Positions 44,169 through 56,214 are shown, counted from the first letter of the stretch. The stretch: DNA of 64,000 bases from Xanthostigma xanthostigma (GCA_963575645.1 OY754473.1:8184001-8248000); one strand, 5' to 3'. Translations and numbers: made by a program. Notes: a model not told the origin generated them from the letters alone.

Positions 44169-46154
44169 TTGCGTTGTTATTATGGTATAGAAGTGGAGCA
44201 GTTATTCTACGTAATACACTACATTACAATAACAGTAATAGATATTTTTTTGTTTTTTTAAGGTTTTTTATTTTAACTATTAGCTGTCAAAAATAATAAA
44301 ATAAAACTGTTTATAAAAATTAAACTACTGAACACATTTATGTGAATTTAAATAGGGTTCTGGTCTGATAGTAAACAAAGTGAATAAAATATAACCCAAG
44401 GCAATCCGACCAAAATTGCGATCTGTAGAGTCGTGACGTACGTACATACGTACATCCGTACATACGTACAGACCAACCGACAACTGCTGTTTGTAACTTT
44501 CAATTACAATTTTAATAGTATTTATGAACTCGAATTGATTTAAAAATGGTTCTGTTTTATAGATCAGAATCTCCTCTTTTCAAAAAGCTTCAATTTGAAT
44601 GGATTTCGTGTGAAATTGACTTAGATATAACTTCTTATATGAACGAAAGTCAGCTCTGATGCTCAAAGCGATAATAAAGCACATACCGCTAATTTAGCGG
44701 TATGTGCAATATTGTAATATTTTTGAAAATTGATTTTTGACCTAAACTAGTAGGTACCATTCCCCACTTGTGGGTTGGAATGATAAAAATTCATTTTTGA
44801 AAAATATTGTAAGGCCGCTGGAAAGTTTCAAAATTGGATTAGGTACTACTAGCTAAGACAGGGGAATTAAAAATCTACTAAAAAAAATAAGCATATTAAA
44901 TTTGATCTGAGATAGAAAACGTTTGTTATGCCCCTTCCAATCTTAATATTACTGTAAATATATTACGAGAAACTTCGTGTACTTTAAAAGTAATCTAATA
45001 GTAAGGTATTTTAGTCTAAAACGCTAACCTGAAAAAAATATTAAATTTTTTCCAATTTCAATTTTATAATCTACGCCTATGATAAAAACTGAACTAAAAA
45101 TTTTCTATAACTTTTCCAAAAAAAAATATAAATAAATAAAACTCGAAACTTGAGTAATATAAAGCGATTTTTATTATAAATTGCATTTTTTTTTCCCGGT
45201 TAAGAACTTACATTTATTTGAATTATTTATATAATTATTTCACTCCTGAGAGCAGTTTCATGTCAGAAAACTATTTAAAAATATGAGCGCGTCATTTTTT
45301 ATGCAAATTTTTCATACAATATTCACCGACTCCGTCAACTTATTTTTTTGTAACGTATTTGTGTTACGTCATATGAAGAATTTTGATTAATGTCTCGGTG
45401 CACATATGTTACGGTAAAAGTTTCAAATTAAATAATATAATATTATCACAGTTCTTAGTTTCAGTAAAAAAGATCAAAAAGATTTTTCAAAATATCTACA
45501 CCTGGTACGTGAGCTTTTCAATATCTTGAATTCATTTGAAAATCTTGGACTTATTCACTTCATGTGTTGCTCGGTAATTATAACCAAATTCGTGAACAAA
45601 TTTCAACGAAATATGGCACAGAAATTCTTCGAGTTTAGGCCGAACGACGTACTTTTGACATCAAACCGGTCTCCGTGATTTGGAGATGCTTCAAATTTTA
45701 ATAAAAAATGACGAGAAAACGAGTGGCGTTTCAATTTTAAAATCATACTAGGAGAGAGGTCCACTATTTACAGTGCTGTAGGTACTGTCACTTTAAAAAT
45801 TTCTGTCTGACTCTTTTCGAAACGATCAACAGGCGGCTTGATCGAATCAAATTGCCGGTAACAGCTACACATTAGAAAGCTCGGCTGCCAGGAGTTGTCG
45901 CTAAGTTCAAACGTCAGAGCGGCGGGTCGTTTTACGTCTGCATTCGTCCGACGTAATGCAGCCGAGGGCCGCCAGACAATTGAAGTGCACCCACGACACC
46001 CGGTGCGACAATTTTACAGATCACTTCGAACTGCACTCCGAAGACCGGGAACGTTTCGCCGGACAAAAAAAAGAGACCTTTTATGTTGTTGGCAAAACGT
46101 TTATTCGGCAAATGTCAATTAAATCATTGAATAGTCTAGTTGATAAAAAAAAGG
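44169..46154. other. Unassigned sequence
   Basis: It contains a GTAC/CATAC repeat (44438-44470), a 14-bp perfect palindrome at 44679-44707, and a GC-balanced part at 45880-46080 with overlapping 75- and 78-codon frames that match nothing known. Confidence 0.4.
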
Positions 46155-46402
46155 TTTGCACTCCGGGAGTGCCGGGAGAAGTGAAAACTTGAATATTAAC
46201 GTCTGACGAATTTTCGATCAAAATGGTTTGTATCATAGATTGTATTTTTATGTAGGTACGATATTTCAACGCTAGATGTCTAACTTTGTATAAATTAGAG
46301 AGTTTTCTCACTCACCCAGTTCTTACTTTACCTGACGCGAGTTTAACATTTTTTACCCATTACAAAAAAAGTGTACAACGCCGCTAAAGAAGTTTTCACT
46401 TC
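46155..46402 (+). repeat. Family B dispersed repeat, copy 4
   Basis: Perfect GCACTCCGGGAGTGC hairpin, then GAAGTGAAAACTT and the closing AAGTTTTCACTTC. Closest to copy 1 in lacking the AACAATTACTATCACTT insertion. Preceded by an A run. Confidence 0.77.
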
Positions 46403-46986
46403 AAAAAACGTTGTTTATGGATACAAGCCTCCAGTCCAGAAATTATATTCTGAGATTTATTGCACTTCGAATTTGGGAAAAATTATTTCAATGCCCATCT
46501 AGTTGGGAATAATCGAGGTCGAAGGAAGCTCGTCTAAAATAAACTCCCAATTTCTACAAACATTTTTTAATAAGATTGAATTTAAAATCGTGACATTATC
46601 ATATTAATTAGCTGTTAAGGGTCCATAATCTAGATCACTCTCGGTGTTAAAAATTATTTGAAAATTGTCCGCCGAAAATATTAACCAGTTGATTGACGAT
46701 CGATTTACGCTCACTAGAAATGAGGGTACATATAGGAGACATTACAGTCCGGAGTCATATTGAAAAGATGTTTGTCTGCACAAACTCATTAAAAAAGACA
46801 AAACCAATATGCGTCATTAAAATGAAACCGTTGAATTTCCACATGAAAAATCATTACATTTCGTGTCCAATTATACTAATTTATTTGTTTACTTTGAAAT
46901 ATCTTTTCTAGTCAATTATAGCAGTCCTTATTTTACTTATATAAAATAAAGCGTTCGGTTTAATAAATTTATTATATTATAACAAA
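46403..46986. other. Unassigned AT-rich sequence
   Basis: A 72-codon frame (46693-46911) is unrecognised. No repeats seen. Confidence 0.35.
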
Positions 46987-47567
46987 CTAGTGTGACCTGT
47001 GCGAATTATTCGCATTAAATAAGTATAATAATTATCACTAAAAAAATTATTTTTTAAATATGATTGCAGGTATTCAATTCGTTTCTAATTTTGCACACTG
47101 CTTATAACGTTCTTCTTTTTGTTGTATTACAATATGAAGCTCAGATGACAGATCGAAGAAATATTTTACTAAAATTGTCATATAGAGGCGCAAGTAGCAA
47201 AAGCGTTGAGCTAAGCCGTCAGATGGCATCATGCAGCATTGCTGTGACGTTGTTCAGCGTTGCTCGCTGTTTCAAAATTAAAGCCGTCAGACGACAGTAT
47301 GCAGTATTTAAAATATGAAGGTCAGATGACAGATCGAAGTGTTGACGTTGTTTCAAAATTAAATCCGTCAGTTGGCAGACGTTGTTCAGCGTTGCTGTAT
47401 TTTAATTCATTTACAAAAACAAAAGCAATAATAAATTTTTTAATTGTCGATGTCAGTAGAGCAAGCAATTATCTGTAAAATGATATATAATTTATGTGGA
47501 GAAATTGTGAGGTTTTTTCTAAAAAGGGAGGCAAACATTCTTAACCTTAGCGTATTAATATATATGA
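46987..47567 (-). mobile_element. Hel-A Helitron copy 10 (581 bp)
   Basis: Edges A|CTAGTGTG and ATATATGA|T. The hairpin's outer base changed (GCATTAAATAAG), and one module reads CAGACGACA. The TTGTGTCTGTTGTATTACA block is deleted. Confidence 0.93.
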
Positions 47568-48198
47568 TTTCAAGTTTACACTGAAAATGTTTTTCTTAAG
47601 GGACATAATAATTTAACATAATATTAAATAAAAATATCAGTCAGAGCTCGAAAGAAAACAAGTTTAAAATACAAATAAATTATAATAAACGAAACAACAA
47701 TCAACATAATAAATTAATTTAAGGAAATCATCATTTCTAATTTTTTTAACAGGAAATTCAACGAAAAAAAACAAACAAACATTCGCTCAGATGTAAAAAG
47801 AAAACAAAACAGTCCGTCATGTGTGCCAACCTCAAGATAACTGCATGGCGTGTGAGATGTGAGGGGTGGGGGTATAGAGAGGGTGAGTCGGAAACGCGGG
47901 GTGGGGGGTGGTAACGAGTTAGTTCTAGTGTGTTAAAGACGTAGAACTAACGTAAGCTGACAACATAGTCTCCTCTATACCACCCGATCAATTTAATCCT
48001 CCGGACAGCCGGGGCATCCCCGTTTCTCTGAACCCTCCTTGATAGTTAATACCGTTCACTATATATACCGTCCTAGCGACAGGGCTGACCAATGTACAGT
48101 CATCTATTTCCGTGTCCAAAATCGCTCCGGATAGGGACTTACTACTATATTCTAAATCCTCTAAAAGTTTTTTACATTTGATTTTAATATCGCAAAAA
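47568..48198. other. Unassigned sequence with G-rich tract
   Basis: A G-rich tract lies at 47855-47915 (GGGGTGGGGGGTGG). A 116-codon minus frame (47988-48338) has a plausible residue mix (CDIKIKCKKLLEDLEYSS), but its first third is made by the hairpin at 48.2 kb and no domain is recognised. Confidence 0.35.
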
Positions 48199-48335
48199 GG
48201 CGGGGTTTCCTTGGAAAGCGGTACCGTAATAAAGCGGCCGTAATATGACGATGACTGACGTGATATAATTATTTTTTTATCTACGTCATTCACCGCTATA
48301 TTCCGGTACCGCTTTCTTAGGAAACCCCGCCTTAA
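48199..48335. repeat. Short foldback with TTAA edge
   Basis: GGCGGGGTTTCCTTGGAAAG at the left pairs with CTTTCTTAGGAAACCCCGCC at the right, continuing through GGTACCG. TTAA follows the right end; AAAA precedes the left. It looks like the two ends of a GG-ended TTAA element with the middle removed. Confidence 0.6.
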
Positions 48336-48960
48336 CAAGTTTAACTGCAGGAAGTTTTATTTTTTTACATTTTTATAATTTCAATTAAAAATAAATCTTT
48401 GAAAACCCTGGTTTCCAGCATAAACACATACAAACACAGAAAGAGAGAGAGAGAGTGTAAGAAGAGGTTTATAAGTCTGTCTCTGTCGGTTGCCGCCGCA
48501 CGGCTGTTTTCTGGCCGTGGAGTTAATTGAAATGGGACAAACAGTCATCTCGTGTTTTGTTTATTTTTTTGTTTTAGTAATACAATAATGTTGGTACTTA
48601 TTTTATTCCATGAAATGCACCGGGCAGATTATCTGTATAATTAAAAATCACCTGGATTTATTTATTACTACCTTTCCGCTATCCTGAGGGATTCGAAACG
48701 TTTATATAACATGCAGTATCAGCAGTAATAATTAAGTTTGTCGCATAATAATTCCTCTTAGAATAAGAAATTAATTAATTAATTTTTTTCCTTAACTTAT
48801 GCCGTGAGACCTCCGTTCGTGCCAAATTGTAAGATTCTATGATCAACGGCAATTAACTTATAAGTTTAGATGAATGAAAAAAAACTAAGCTTCTATTGAA
48901 ATCTTTTTATTCTATTTACAGGACACACAGACAGACAGGCAGACAGAAATCTATAGGGGT
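48336..48960. other. Unassigned sequence, decayed repeat tail
   Basis: 48780-48960 carries GTGAGACCTCCGTTCGTGCC and ACACAGACAGACAGGCAGAC, as at 18.2-18.4 kb. A GA run lies at 48442-48453. Confidence 0.4.
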
Positions 48961-49200
48961 CTTGTTTTTTGATTATGGTAAAACGAGCGTCCAGCGAGCT
49001 TTAGCAGTCACAAAAGTCGTAAAATATTTACGCACGAGATGAATATATTATAGTTTTTGGACGCCCCTCCTATAAAAAAGCTGATTTTCAAAATTTTCGA
49101 CAATTAATTTTTGAGCAAGATCACTTTCAAAATTGTAGTCTCCGTTCCATTCTCTACTGCGCAAATGGTTTATTTTACTTTACAACACTAGTGTTGAATG
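48961..49200. repeat. Dispersed repeat G, copy 2
   Basis: Diverged match to 14.36-14.64 kb, with GTAAAACGAGCG, AAAAGTCGTAAAA, CCTCCTATAAAA and AGCTGATTTTC in order. Confidence 0.5.
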
Positions 49201-49233
49201 TATCATTTATTTTATAGTGCAAAACGATCTTTA

Positions 49234-49543
49234 CTGGCGGTCCCGCTCGGTTTCACCCGGGTGCAAAAGAACAAATGGGAGGCAGGGACATAAGTACGCA
49301 CGTTTATCTTCGTTGTGTCCAAATTTCATGATATCGGAGTTACCGTTCAAAAGTTTTTGTCGGACGGACAAATTCATTGATGCTCCGCTCCTATTGGTCG
49401 TAGCGTGATATTATATAGTCCATAGCCTTCCACGATAAATGGGCTATCCAACAAAAAAATATTTTTTTAATTCGAACCAGTAGTTCCTGAGATTAGCGCG
49501 TTCAACCAAACAAACAAACTCTTTAGCTTTATATATTAGTACA
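49234..49543 (-). mobile_element. Hel-C Helitron-like element, short copy
   Basis: It shares GGTTTCACCCGGGTGCAAAA, CGTAGCGTGATATTATATAG and AGTTCCTGAGATTAGCGCG with the 12.4 kb copy. It lacks the central part with the tRNA-Lys-like SINE. The 3' terminus reads CCAG instead of CTAG in element sense, so the end is mutated. Confidence 0.6.
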
Positions 49544-49945
49544 GCCCGTTGTGTCTGATAATATAGGTTGGAGATGTTTTCAGGTGGATGGGGCAGTTAA
49601 AAAGCTACGTTAGCAATATTTTAGTGGGTTTGACATTATCTTCAGATGAGGAGTACAGACTAAAGAGACCGTTGCTTCGCCTTGGGAATTGAATCGATTA
49701 GAAAACGTAGAGCTTTATCAAATATTTATGAATATCAACTCGATAGCACATGTGCTATTTGTGCGACGACAAGACGGAGTGACGTATAGTATTGTATTTT
49801 TTTTATACCGACATTATATATTATAGACGCTCGACAACCGAGGTCATTAGCATCGAACAAAATCATTCAATCCTTTTGGGATGTGATACAATTTTGGGCC
49901 AACTAGGACCAAACCCTATTTTAATCTTACATCAATATGTTATTA
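49544..49945. other. Unassigned sequence with SINE-tail scrap
   Basis: ATTATAGACGCTCGACAACC at 49820-49840 is the SINE F tail. Nothing else is recognised. Confidence 0.4.
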
Positions 49946-50403
49946 CTAGCGTGACCTGTACGAATTATTCGCACTAAATAAGTATAATAATTATCACTTT
50001 ACAAAATTATTTTTTAAATATGATTGCAGATATTCAATTCGTTTCTAATTTTGTACACTGCTTATAACGTTCTTCTTTTTGTTGTAAAAGAAATATTTTA
50101 CTAAAATTGTCATATAGAGGCGCAAGTAGCAAAAGCGTTGTTCAGCATTGCCCGTCAGATGGCAGTATGCAGTATTTACAATATGATGGTCAGATGACAG
50201 ATTGAAGTGTTAACGTTACGCCGTCAGATGGCAGACGTTGTTCAGAGTTTAATTAATTTACAAAAACAATAGCAATAATAATTTTTTTAGTTGTCGATGT
50301 CAGTAGAGCAAGCAATTATCTGTAAAATGATATATAATTTATGTGGTTTTTTCTAAAAAGGGAGGCAAACATCGTAAACCTTAGCGTATTAATATATATA
50401 TGA
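49946..50403 (-). mobile_element. Hel-A Helitron copy 11 (458 bp, shortest)
   Basis: Edges A|CTAGCGTG and ATATATGA|T. Same internal deletion as copies 1 and 3, plus loss of AGAAATTGTG near its 5' end. The hairpin has one change (GTACGAATTATTCGCAC). It does not carry the 132-bp flank of copies 1 and 3. Confidence 0.92.
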
Positions 50404-51343
50404 TTGATCCACTTTCCTTTGCGCTTTTTTCTATAGGCAGGAAACGTCTGATACGACAGCGGAACTTGTATCTGAGTAAAGGAAGCAATAATATTACTTA
50501 TAGAAATTTTAATCGGGGCAGAGAAAGAAAATATCTCTTTAAATAAATAATCATCGCAATAATCATCGTACAGGATTGGCCATAATACGTCGTAAATATA
50601 AAACACAAACGCTTGAAAAAGTTGGTTGAACTTTTTCAAGTGTTTGTGTTTTTATATTTATTACTCAACCATGTTCTACCGAGTTCTTAGTCATTTTGTG
50701 GAGCTTAATATGTGTTTTTTTTTTCTTTGTATTAAGTGTTTCCTTATTTTATTTGTCTAACTTAGAAGCGACTATGGAGGATTTTTTTGTACAATTTTTC
50801 TGTAGCCTGTGACCAAGTTTATACCTTTTGGTTTGCATAAATAAATATGTAAATAATGAATTTTTAAAAATTTATGTTTCTGCAAAATTAGATAATTTCG
50901 TTTTTGTTGAAACAAATTCACGAAAACGATTATAAAACGTATGCAAATTTTAATAAAATTCTTTCAACTAATTGAAGCAATAAAAACAGAACAATTTTGT
51001 AAAACAATGTCTAACACGGATATGTTAAGTTTTAAATGTAAAATAAACGATCTTTCTTACACTAAAACGCTGCTATTTAGGAAAATTCCGAAAATTCTGT
51101 TTTCGTATAGTTTTCATTAAATTATTTAAAGAATGCAACCTTTAATATAAATAAACATTTTTATAATCAACACTGCTTTTAGTTTATCGATAATTACTTT
51201 ACTCGACGGACGTCAAAAATTACTTTATTTATACGTTTATGTTGCAGTAACAACGCGACGAATTAAATTTATTCATCAACATATATTTCAAATTAAAGGG
51301 CTGTTTTATAATTTAATAACAAATAAATAAATAGTCTAGTTTT
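50404..51343. other. Unassigned AT-rich sequence
   Basis: CTTGAAAAAGTTGGTTGAAC is part of a small inverted repeat with TTCAAGTGTTTGTG at 50600-50650. No gene. Confidence 0.35.
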
Positions 51344-52046
51344 TGACGTGATAACGTCTTATAAATTGATGAATCACCAATCTTATAAATTGATAAAACA
51401 CCGACTGCATGTACGAAAAAGTGTAACGTAACGTTCCTAACATTCCTAACGTTCCTAACGTTCCTAACGTTCCTAACGCGTAACGTTCCGCCTGACCCTG
51501 TGCGTGCTTTTTGCTAATTTCTCGCTCAATTTAAATCAGATCGGTTTGAAACCAGTCTTAAACGAAAGAGGAGAACATTTTACATAGATTTCGCATAACA
51601 GAATTTGCCTAAACAGTTTTTTTATACAAATTTATATAGAAAAATATTTTATACAAATTTATATAGAAAAATAGCTGTATAAATGCAATGTTGTCTAATG
51701 CATGGCGCGACGCGGTCGGTTGTCTTTGTTTGCCGTACATGGAAATTAGAAGCAAACGTATGTCTTGTCTTAACATGAAAACGGCTGCATTTCTAATGTT
51801 TAATTCAATTTTTTGACATTAGTATTTTGAGAATTGCAACGCCTTCTAAGTTAAGTATTGGAATAACTAATTATTATTAGAACATAATACTTTGTAAGTT
51901 GCAAACGTCACTTTTGACATTTCTTATCATTCCGACACCAAGGATAAGCGGATTGAAACCAAATTTTGGGAGGTTTAGGTTATGTATTACGGAATACGTT
52001 ATCACGTAAAACTATCGTCCGTAAACCGACTTTACAGACAACCAAT
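51344..52046 (+). repeat. Family C repeat, copy 5, with 9-bp minisatellite
   Basis: Ends as in the other copies (GACGTGATAACGTC and CGTTATCACGTAAAAC...CAGACAACCAA). CGTTCCTAA, single or double elsewhere, is repeated five times at 51432-51477. The interior after 51510 is unrelated to copies 1 and 3, so it is another variant or carries an insertion. Confidence 0.68.
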
Positions 52047-52788
52047 TTTTTTTAAAAGCTTATTATAATGTGAGGTTAAGCCAGATAATTTTTTTAACAT
52101 TTATATATTTTTTTCGTATTGCAAACGTACTAAAAAAAATAATCGATATTTTATTTTTATTACGTGTACGGGCAGTAAAAAAGAGCGTAACTTTGTAAAG
52201 TTTTTGTGGCGATTATATTAACACAGAAACGTTGAATTATATAAAGAAAGATGGCTCAGTTTTATGAGGCCGATTTCCTCAGCACAGCAGCAGTGCAAAT
52301 GTAGAGGAAAGTAATAAATAAGAGTATAAATGTGATTTGAGACGTGAATGATACCGTTGAATATAGATTATCCATTACGTTTATTGTTATTCCGGCCCTG
52401 TTTCGTAACAGCCTCAAACGCTCCTGTTCCTTTACTACAGAGCTGGACTACAATCAATTGGACTTATTCGAAAGATAATTTTGGAAATAAAATCTCTGTA
52501 CTGGACCTATTTTTTATGTGTCAGATATAATAAGTTTATAGACGATCGACAACTGAGATCATAAACGCGTATTTTCATGTTTCAAGAAAGATATTTTTTG
52601 AAGATTTGTTGAGAAACGTCAATATATAAAAGTTTTTGGCCTTTGTTAATAATATGTAATTGGAAAGCTTTTAGTTCATAAGTATCTTCAAGAGATAGCA
52701 GTATCCTTGGTTTAATAAATCATATTAAAATTTATTAGCACTGGCTATGCCAAGTTGGGTGGATCAATTTCATACATAATATAGCAAT
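52047..52788. other. Unassigned AT-rich sequence
   Basis: A 60-codon frame at 52348-52530 and a SINE-tail scrap near 52535 (TTATAGACGATCGACAACTG). No gene. Confidence 0.35.
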
Positions 52789-53277
52789 TATACAGATTGT
52801 ATCAAATCAAAACGGTCCATAGGACATTCTGTGTGTAAGACAGAGACGGTATATAAAGATCTAAAGCAGTAAGTAAGAATGAGATAAATGATCGCTAATA
52901 TAGTTACTGTAGTTACGTAAATAAATAATTACGTACACAAATATTTTTACCAATTTATGAATTAAAACAACTACAAATAAATTTATTATGTTGGCGGTTG
53001 AATTACCACCATAAAACCATTTAATTATTTGGATTTTTTCCCGAACAGTATAAATAGCCATTTTATCAATAATTTCACTAGTGAATACTGACATTTGATA
53101 AAATTGTGATTTTTACTGTAGAAAACAAAGACGATACTATCAGATTGTATAACCACAGTAACTATTAGCGATAATTTATCTCATTCTTACTTACTGCTTT
53201 AGTGCTTTATATAATATCGTCTCTGTCTTACACACAGAATGTTCTATGGAATGTTTTGATTTGATACAATCTGTATA
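52789..53277. mobile_element. TA-flanked foldback MITE (about 489 bp)
   Basis: Arms of about 125 bp (52791-52915 and 53152-53275) are inverted copies with few changes, starting TACAGATTGTATCAAATC at each end between TA dinucleotides. The centre is AT-rich with a meaningless 77-codon frame. TA duplication points to Tc1/mariner, but no transposase piece remains. Confidence 0.82.
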
Positions 53278-53294
53278 TTATTTGTACTATATTC

Positions 53295-53304
53295 ATTGAA
53301 ATCA

Positions 53305-53357
<53 letters not shown>
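53295..53357 (+). repeat. (TTA)n microsatellite, about 60 bp
   Basis: An uninterrupted TTA run of roughly 19-20 units directly after ATCAATTTATTATT, the same tail type as at 22.7 and 60.4 kb. Confidence 0.9.
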
Positions 53358-53358
<1 letters not shown>

Positions 53359-55505
53359 AATGCGTAGAGAAAAAATAAATATTTTTACGCATTTTTTGCA
53401 TTCAAGGCTTCTTATTAATACAAAAAGAAATAAACTTACGTTTTCTCAAGTTTTCAAAAAAAAAAATGGTGTGATATTTTCTTACCTGAAAAAGAGAAAA
53501 GTATATTAATAACATAATATAAAATTGATGATGTACGTAATATTATGATTTATATAAATAAAAATTAATAAAAGATAAATAAATATATAGACACGGAAAA
53601 CCACACATTATGAGTGGGGTTCAGTGATCATCTCGAAGAATCGAGACTATACTGTATTAGAAGTCCGGTCCTGTAACGCTAAAAGAGATCTCATCTCCCA
53701 TACAGAATCTGTACATCGTCGAACGGTCACATCGAAACAATTGTACTAAAGAAAATAAGCTGCCTTTATGAGTCGGAGAGGGAAGGAGGGGGGTCTGGAA
53801 AGTTCTCGCAGTTTTCTTTTACAGAGTCTAGTCTGTCCGTCCGTCACATTTAAACACGCCTGTCCGGATGCAAGAAGTGGGAAAATCGACACCCGGCGAC
53901 GTCCATCGACGTCGCGACGATGCATTCTGTATACGACTCGCCGATGATCCATGTCCGAACGGGAAAGTTGAGTTGGATTTTGAACTGGATATTGGTCGAG
54001 ATCGGTCGCAAAGCCGCTCTGCACTGGCTCGTCAATTACAAGCCCCCAGCTACCCAGATTCTAATACTGGAGGTGGTGATCAAGTTGCTGTTTGAATTTT
54101 CAATCTATATATTTAAAACACAAGCCCTAAATCTCTAGAGTCTAGACAATCCGCCAGCCATCCCTACTAAATCGATTGACACAATTTTTTTTTTAAACTG
54201 AAGCCTTTAGTCCACAGATATGTTATCGCTATTTTTTTTTTGTGAAATTTCTTTAAAAGGGGTGATTTCAAGCGATAATAGTAAAAATGACGAGGGGGTA
54301 GCGGGGTGAAGAGATACGTAAAGAGAGAAAACCCTTCGATGTTCACGAGACATGAGTGTGAGAGAAATGCAAATATGTACGTATGTCGGAGATTTTACAA
54401 ACAGTTTGACAAGTCCACTTTGACAATTGAAGTGTATATTTTTAGTTCGTTTTTTAGCGCAAATATTCCAAATATTAATACAGAAATAAATTTTATTTTA
54501 TTTTCCAAATAATTTAAGAACGTGTAAGTTTATGTTAATTTAATGCCAAAATAGAGTTTTTAAATATTACATGGACTGTACCAAGTATAAAATTTGGTCT
54601 CAGATCAGAAAAAATAGTGAAAATCGTAAATGTATCAAATGAGGTTAGATTTTCTAAAAATGAATTGTGACAGCCTTGCGGGGTAACCATGACAACGATG
54701 AACAGATCTCATACATTTTCTTTGAATTTATAACCGATTAAATATAGAGACAACTTGATGGATCAAGCTAAATCAAAAGAAAAATAACTGTAAATGGAAA
54801 CTAATGAGGAATAAAATTATTGTCGTAGGTCTGTATCAAAATATCGTTTTTTAAAAAACAATATGAAAATACATGCAAAAGGTTTTGCACGGGTACACTA
54901 GTTTTAAATATTATGAATAATGATCCAAGGATGGCAGAAATATTCAAATATTATTCTAAAACGTATTGTAATTTATTATTCTTTGCATCTAAAAGGTGTC
55001 GTTGGCGACACCCAAATGTCTTAAATAAAAAAATGTGCTACTTACATAAAATAATAGTCGGTACGGAGAAGAGTCCCTTCAAAAATATTAATTTTAAAAA
55101 AAGAAATAAACGCTTAAACAACGGAAGTTATACTGGACCTGTTGAAAGGAAAAAAAAAATGTTTTGTTGAAGCTTGGACATGGAACAGTTAGGCGCTGAA
55201 CCGATAGTAAGTCGATGTAATTTCAATAAAACCAAACGACCTTCACCCGGAAAAAAACTTATAATAGATTCCCGGAGTCGCATTTAAACAAAGCTGCTGT
55301 TGCTACACTTATTCAGTGTAGATAGTGATGGATCGATTTTTTTTTATACACTGCTTTGGCGTTAATCAAAAGTTATATGTGTATATAGCTGTACGCCAAC
55401 GAAACTAGAAGAAATTTTACCCATCACGCGCGGCAGTTAGAAAGCACCCCGGTTCGAAAAATGTAGAAACGTTTACGACTTTTGCGTTTCAAAACTATTA
55501 TTTTA
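53358..55505. other. Unassigned sequence with a GC-rich ORF patch
   Basis: 53750-54090 is GC-balanced and open in two plus frames (53868-54095, 53920-54138) and two minus frames. One reads GKVELDFELDIGRDRSQS and the other IHVRTGKLSWILNWILVEIG; neither is recognised. A possible Helitron 3' end (GCAAAAGGTTTTGC hairpin, ACGGGTACA, CTAG|T) ends at 54901. The rest is AT-rich. Confidence 0.35.
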
Positions 55506-56094
55506 CTAGCGTGACCTGTGCGAATTATTCGCACTAAATAAGTATAATAATTATCACTTTACAAAATTATTTTTTAAATATGATTGCCGGGGTATTCAAT
55601 TCGTTTCTAATTTTGCACACTGCTTATAACGTTCTTCTTTTTGTTGTATTACAATATGAAGCTCAGATGACAGATCGAAGAAATATTTTACTAAAATTGT
55701 CATATAGAGGCGCAAGTAGCAAAAGCGTTGAGCTAAGCCGTCAGATGGCATCATGCAGCATTGCTGTGACGTTGTTCAGCGTTGATCGCTGTTTCAAAAT
55801 TAAAGCCGTCAGATGGCAGCATGCAGTATTGTGTCTGTTGTATTACAATATGAAGGTCAGATGACAGATCGAAGTGTTGACGTTGTTTCAAAATTAAAGC
55901 CGTCAGATGGCAGACGTTGTTCAGCGTTGCTGTTAATTAATTTACAAAAACAAAAGCAATAATAAATTTCTTAGTTGTCGATGTCAGTAGAACAAGCAAT
56001 CTGTAAAATGATATATAATTTATGTGGAGAAATTGTGTGGTTTTTTCTAAAAAGGGAGACAAACATCTTAACCTTAACGTATTAATATATATGA
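55506..56094 (-). mobile_element. Hel-A Helitron copy 12 (589 bp)
   Basis: Edges A|CTAGCGTG and ATATATGA|T. All modules present. GATTGCCGGGGTATTC carries a small insertion relative to GATTGCAGGTATTC in the other copies. Confidence 0.94.
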
Positions 56095-56095
56095 T

Positions 56096-56214
56096 GAAAC
56101 ATCCATTGTTGACTTCAATAATAGGGAAATTTATTATTCAAACAAAGAGAGTGACATTGTTTGAATAGATCTTTTATCTAATTTTGCGTTTTAACGTCAA
56201 CAATGAGTGTTTCA
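56096..56214. repeat. Hairpin next to Helitron copy 12
   Basis: GAAACA..CATTGTTGAC pairs with GTCAACAATG..TGTTTC, and inside it ATTCAAACAA pairs with TTGTTTGAAT. The whole 119 bp is one nested stem-loop starting two bases after the Helitron end. It may be the former insertion target or a tiny MITE. Confidence 0.55.

Noticed and set aside
47988..48338. 116-codon minus frame as a host gene
   Set aside because: Its start is created by the hairpin at 48.2 kb, there is no recognisable domain, and no splice signals could be tied to it.
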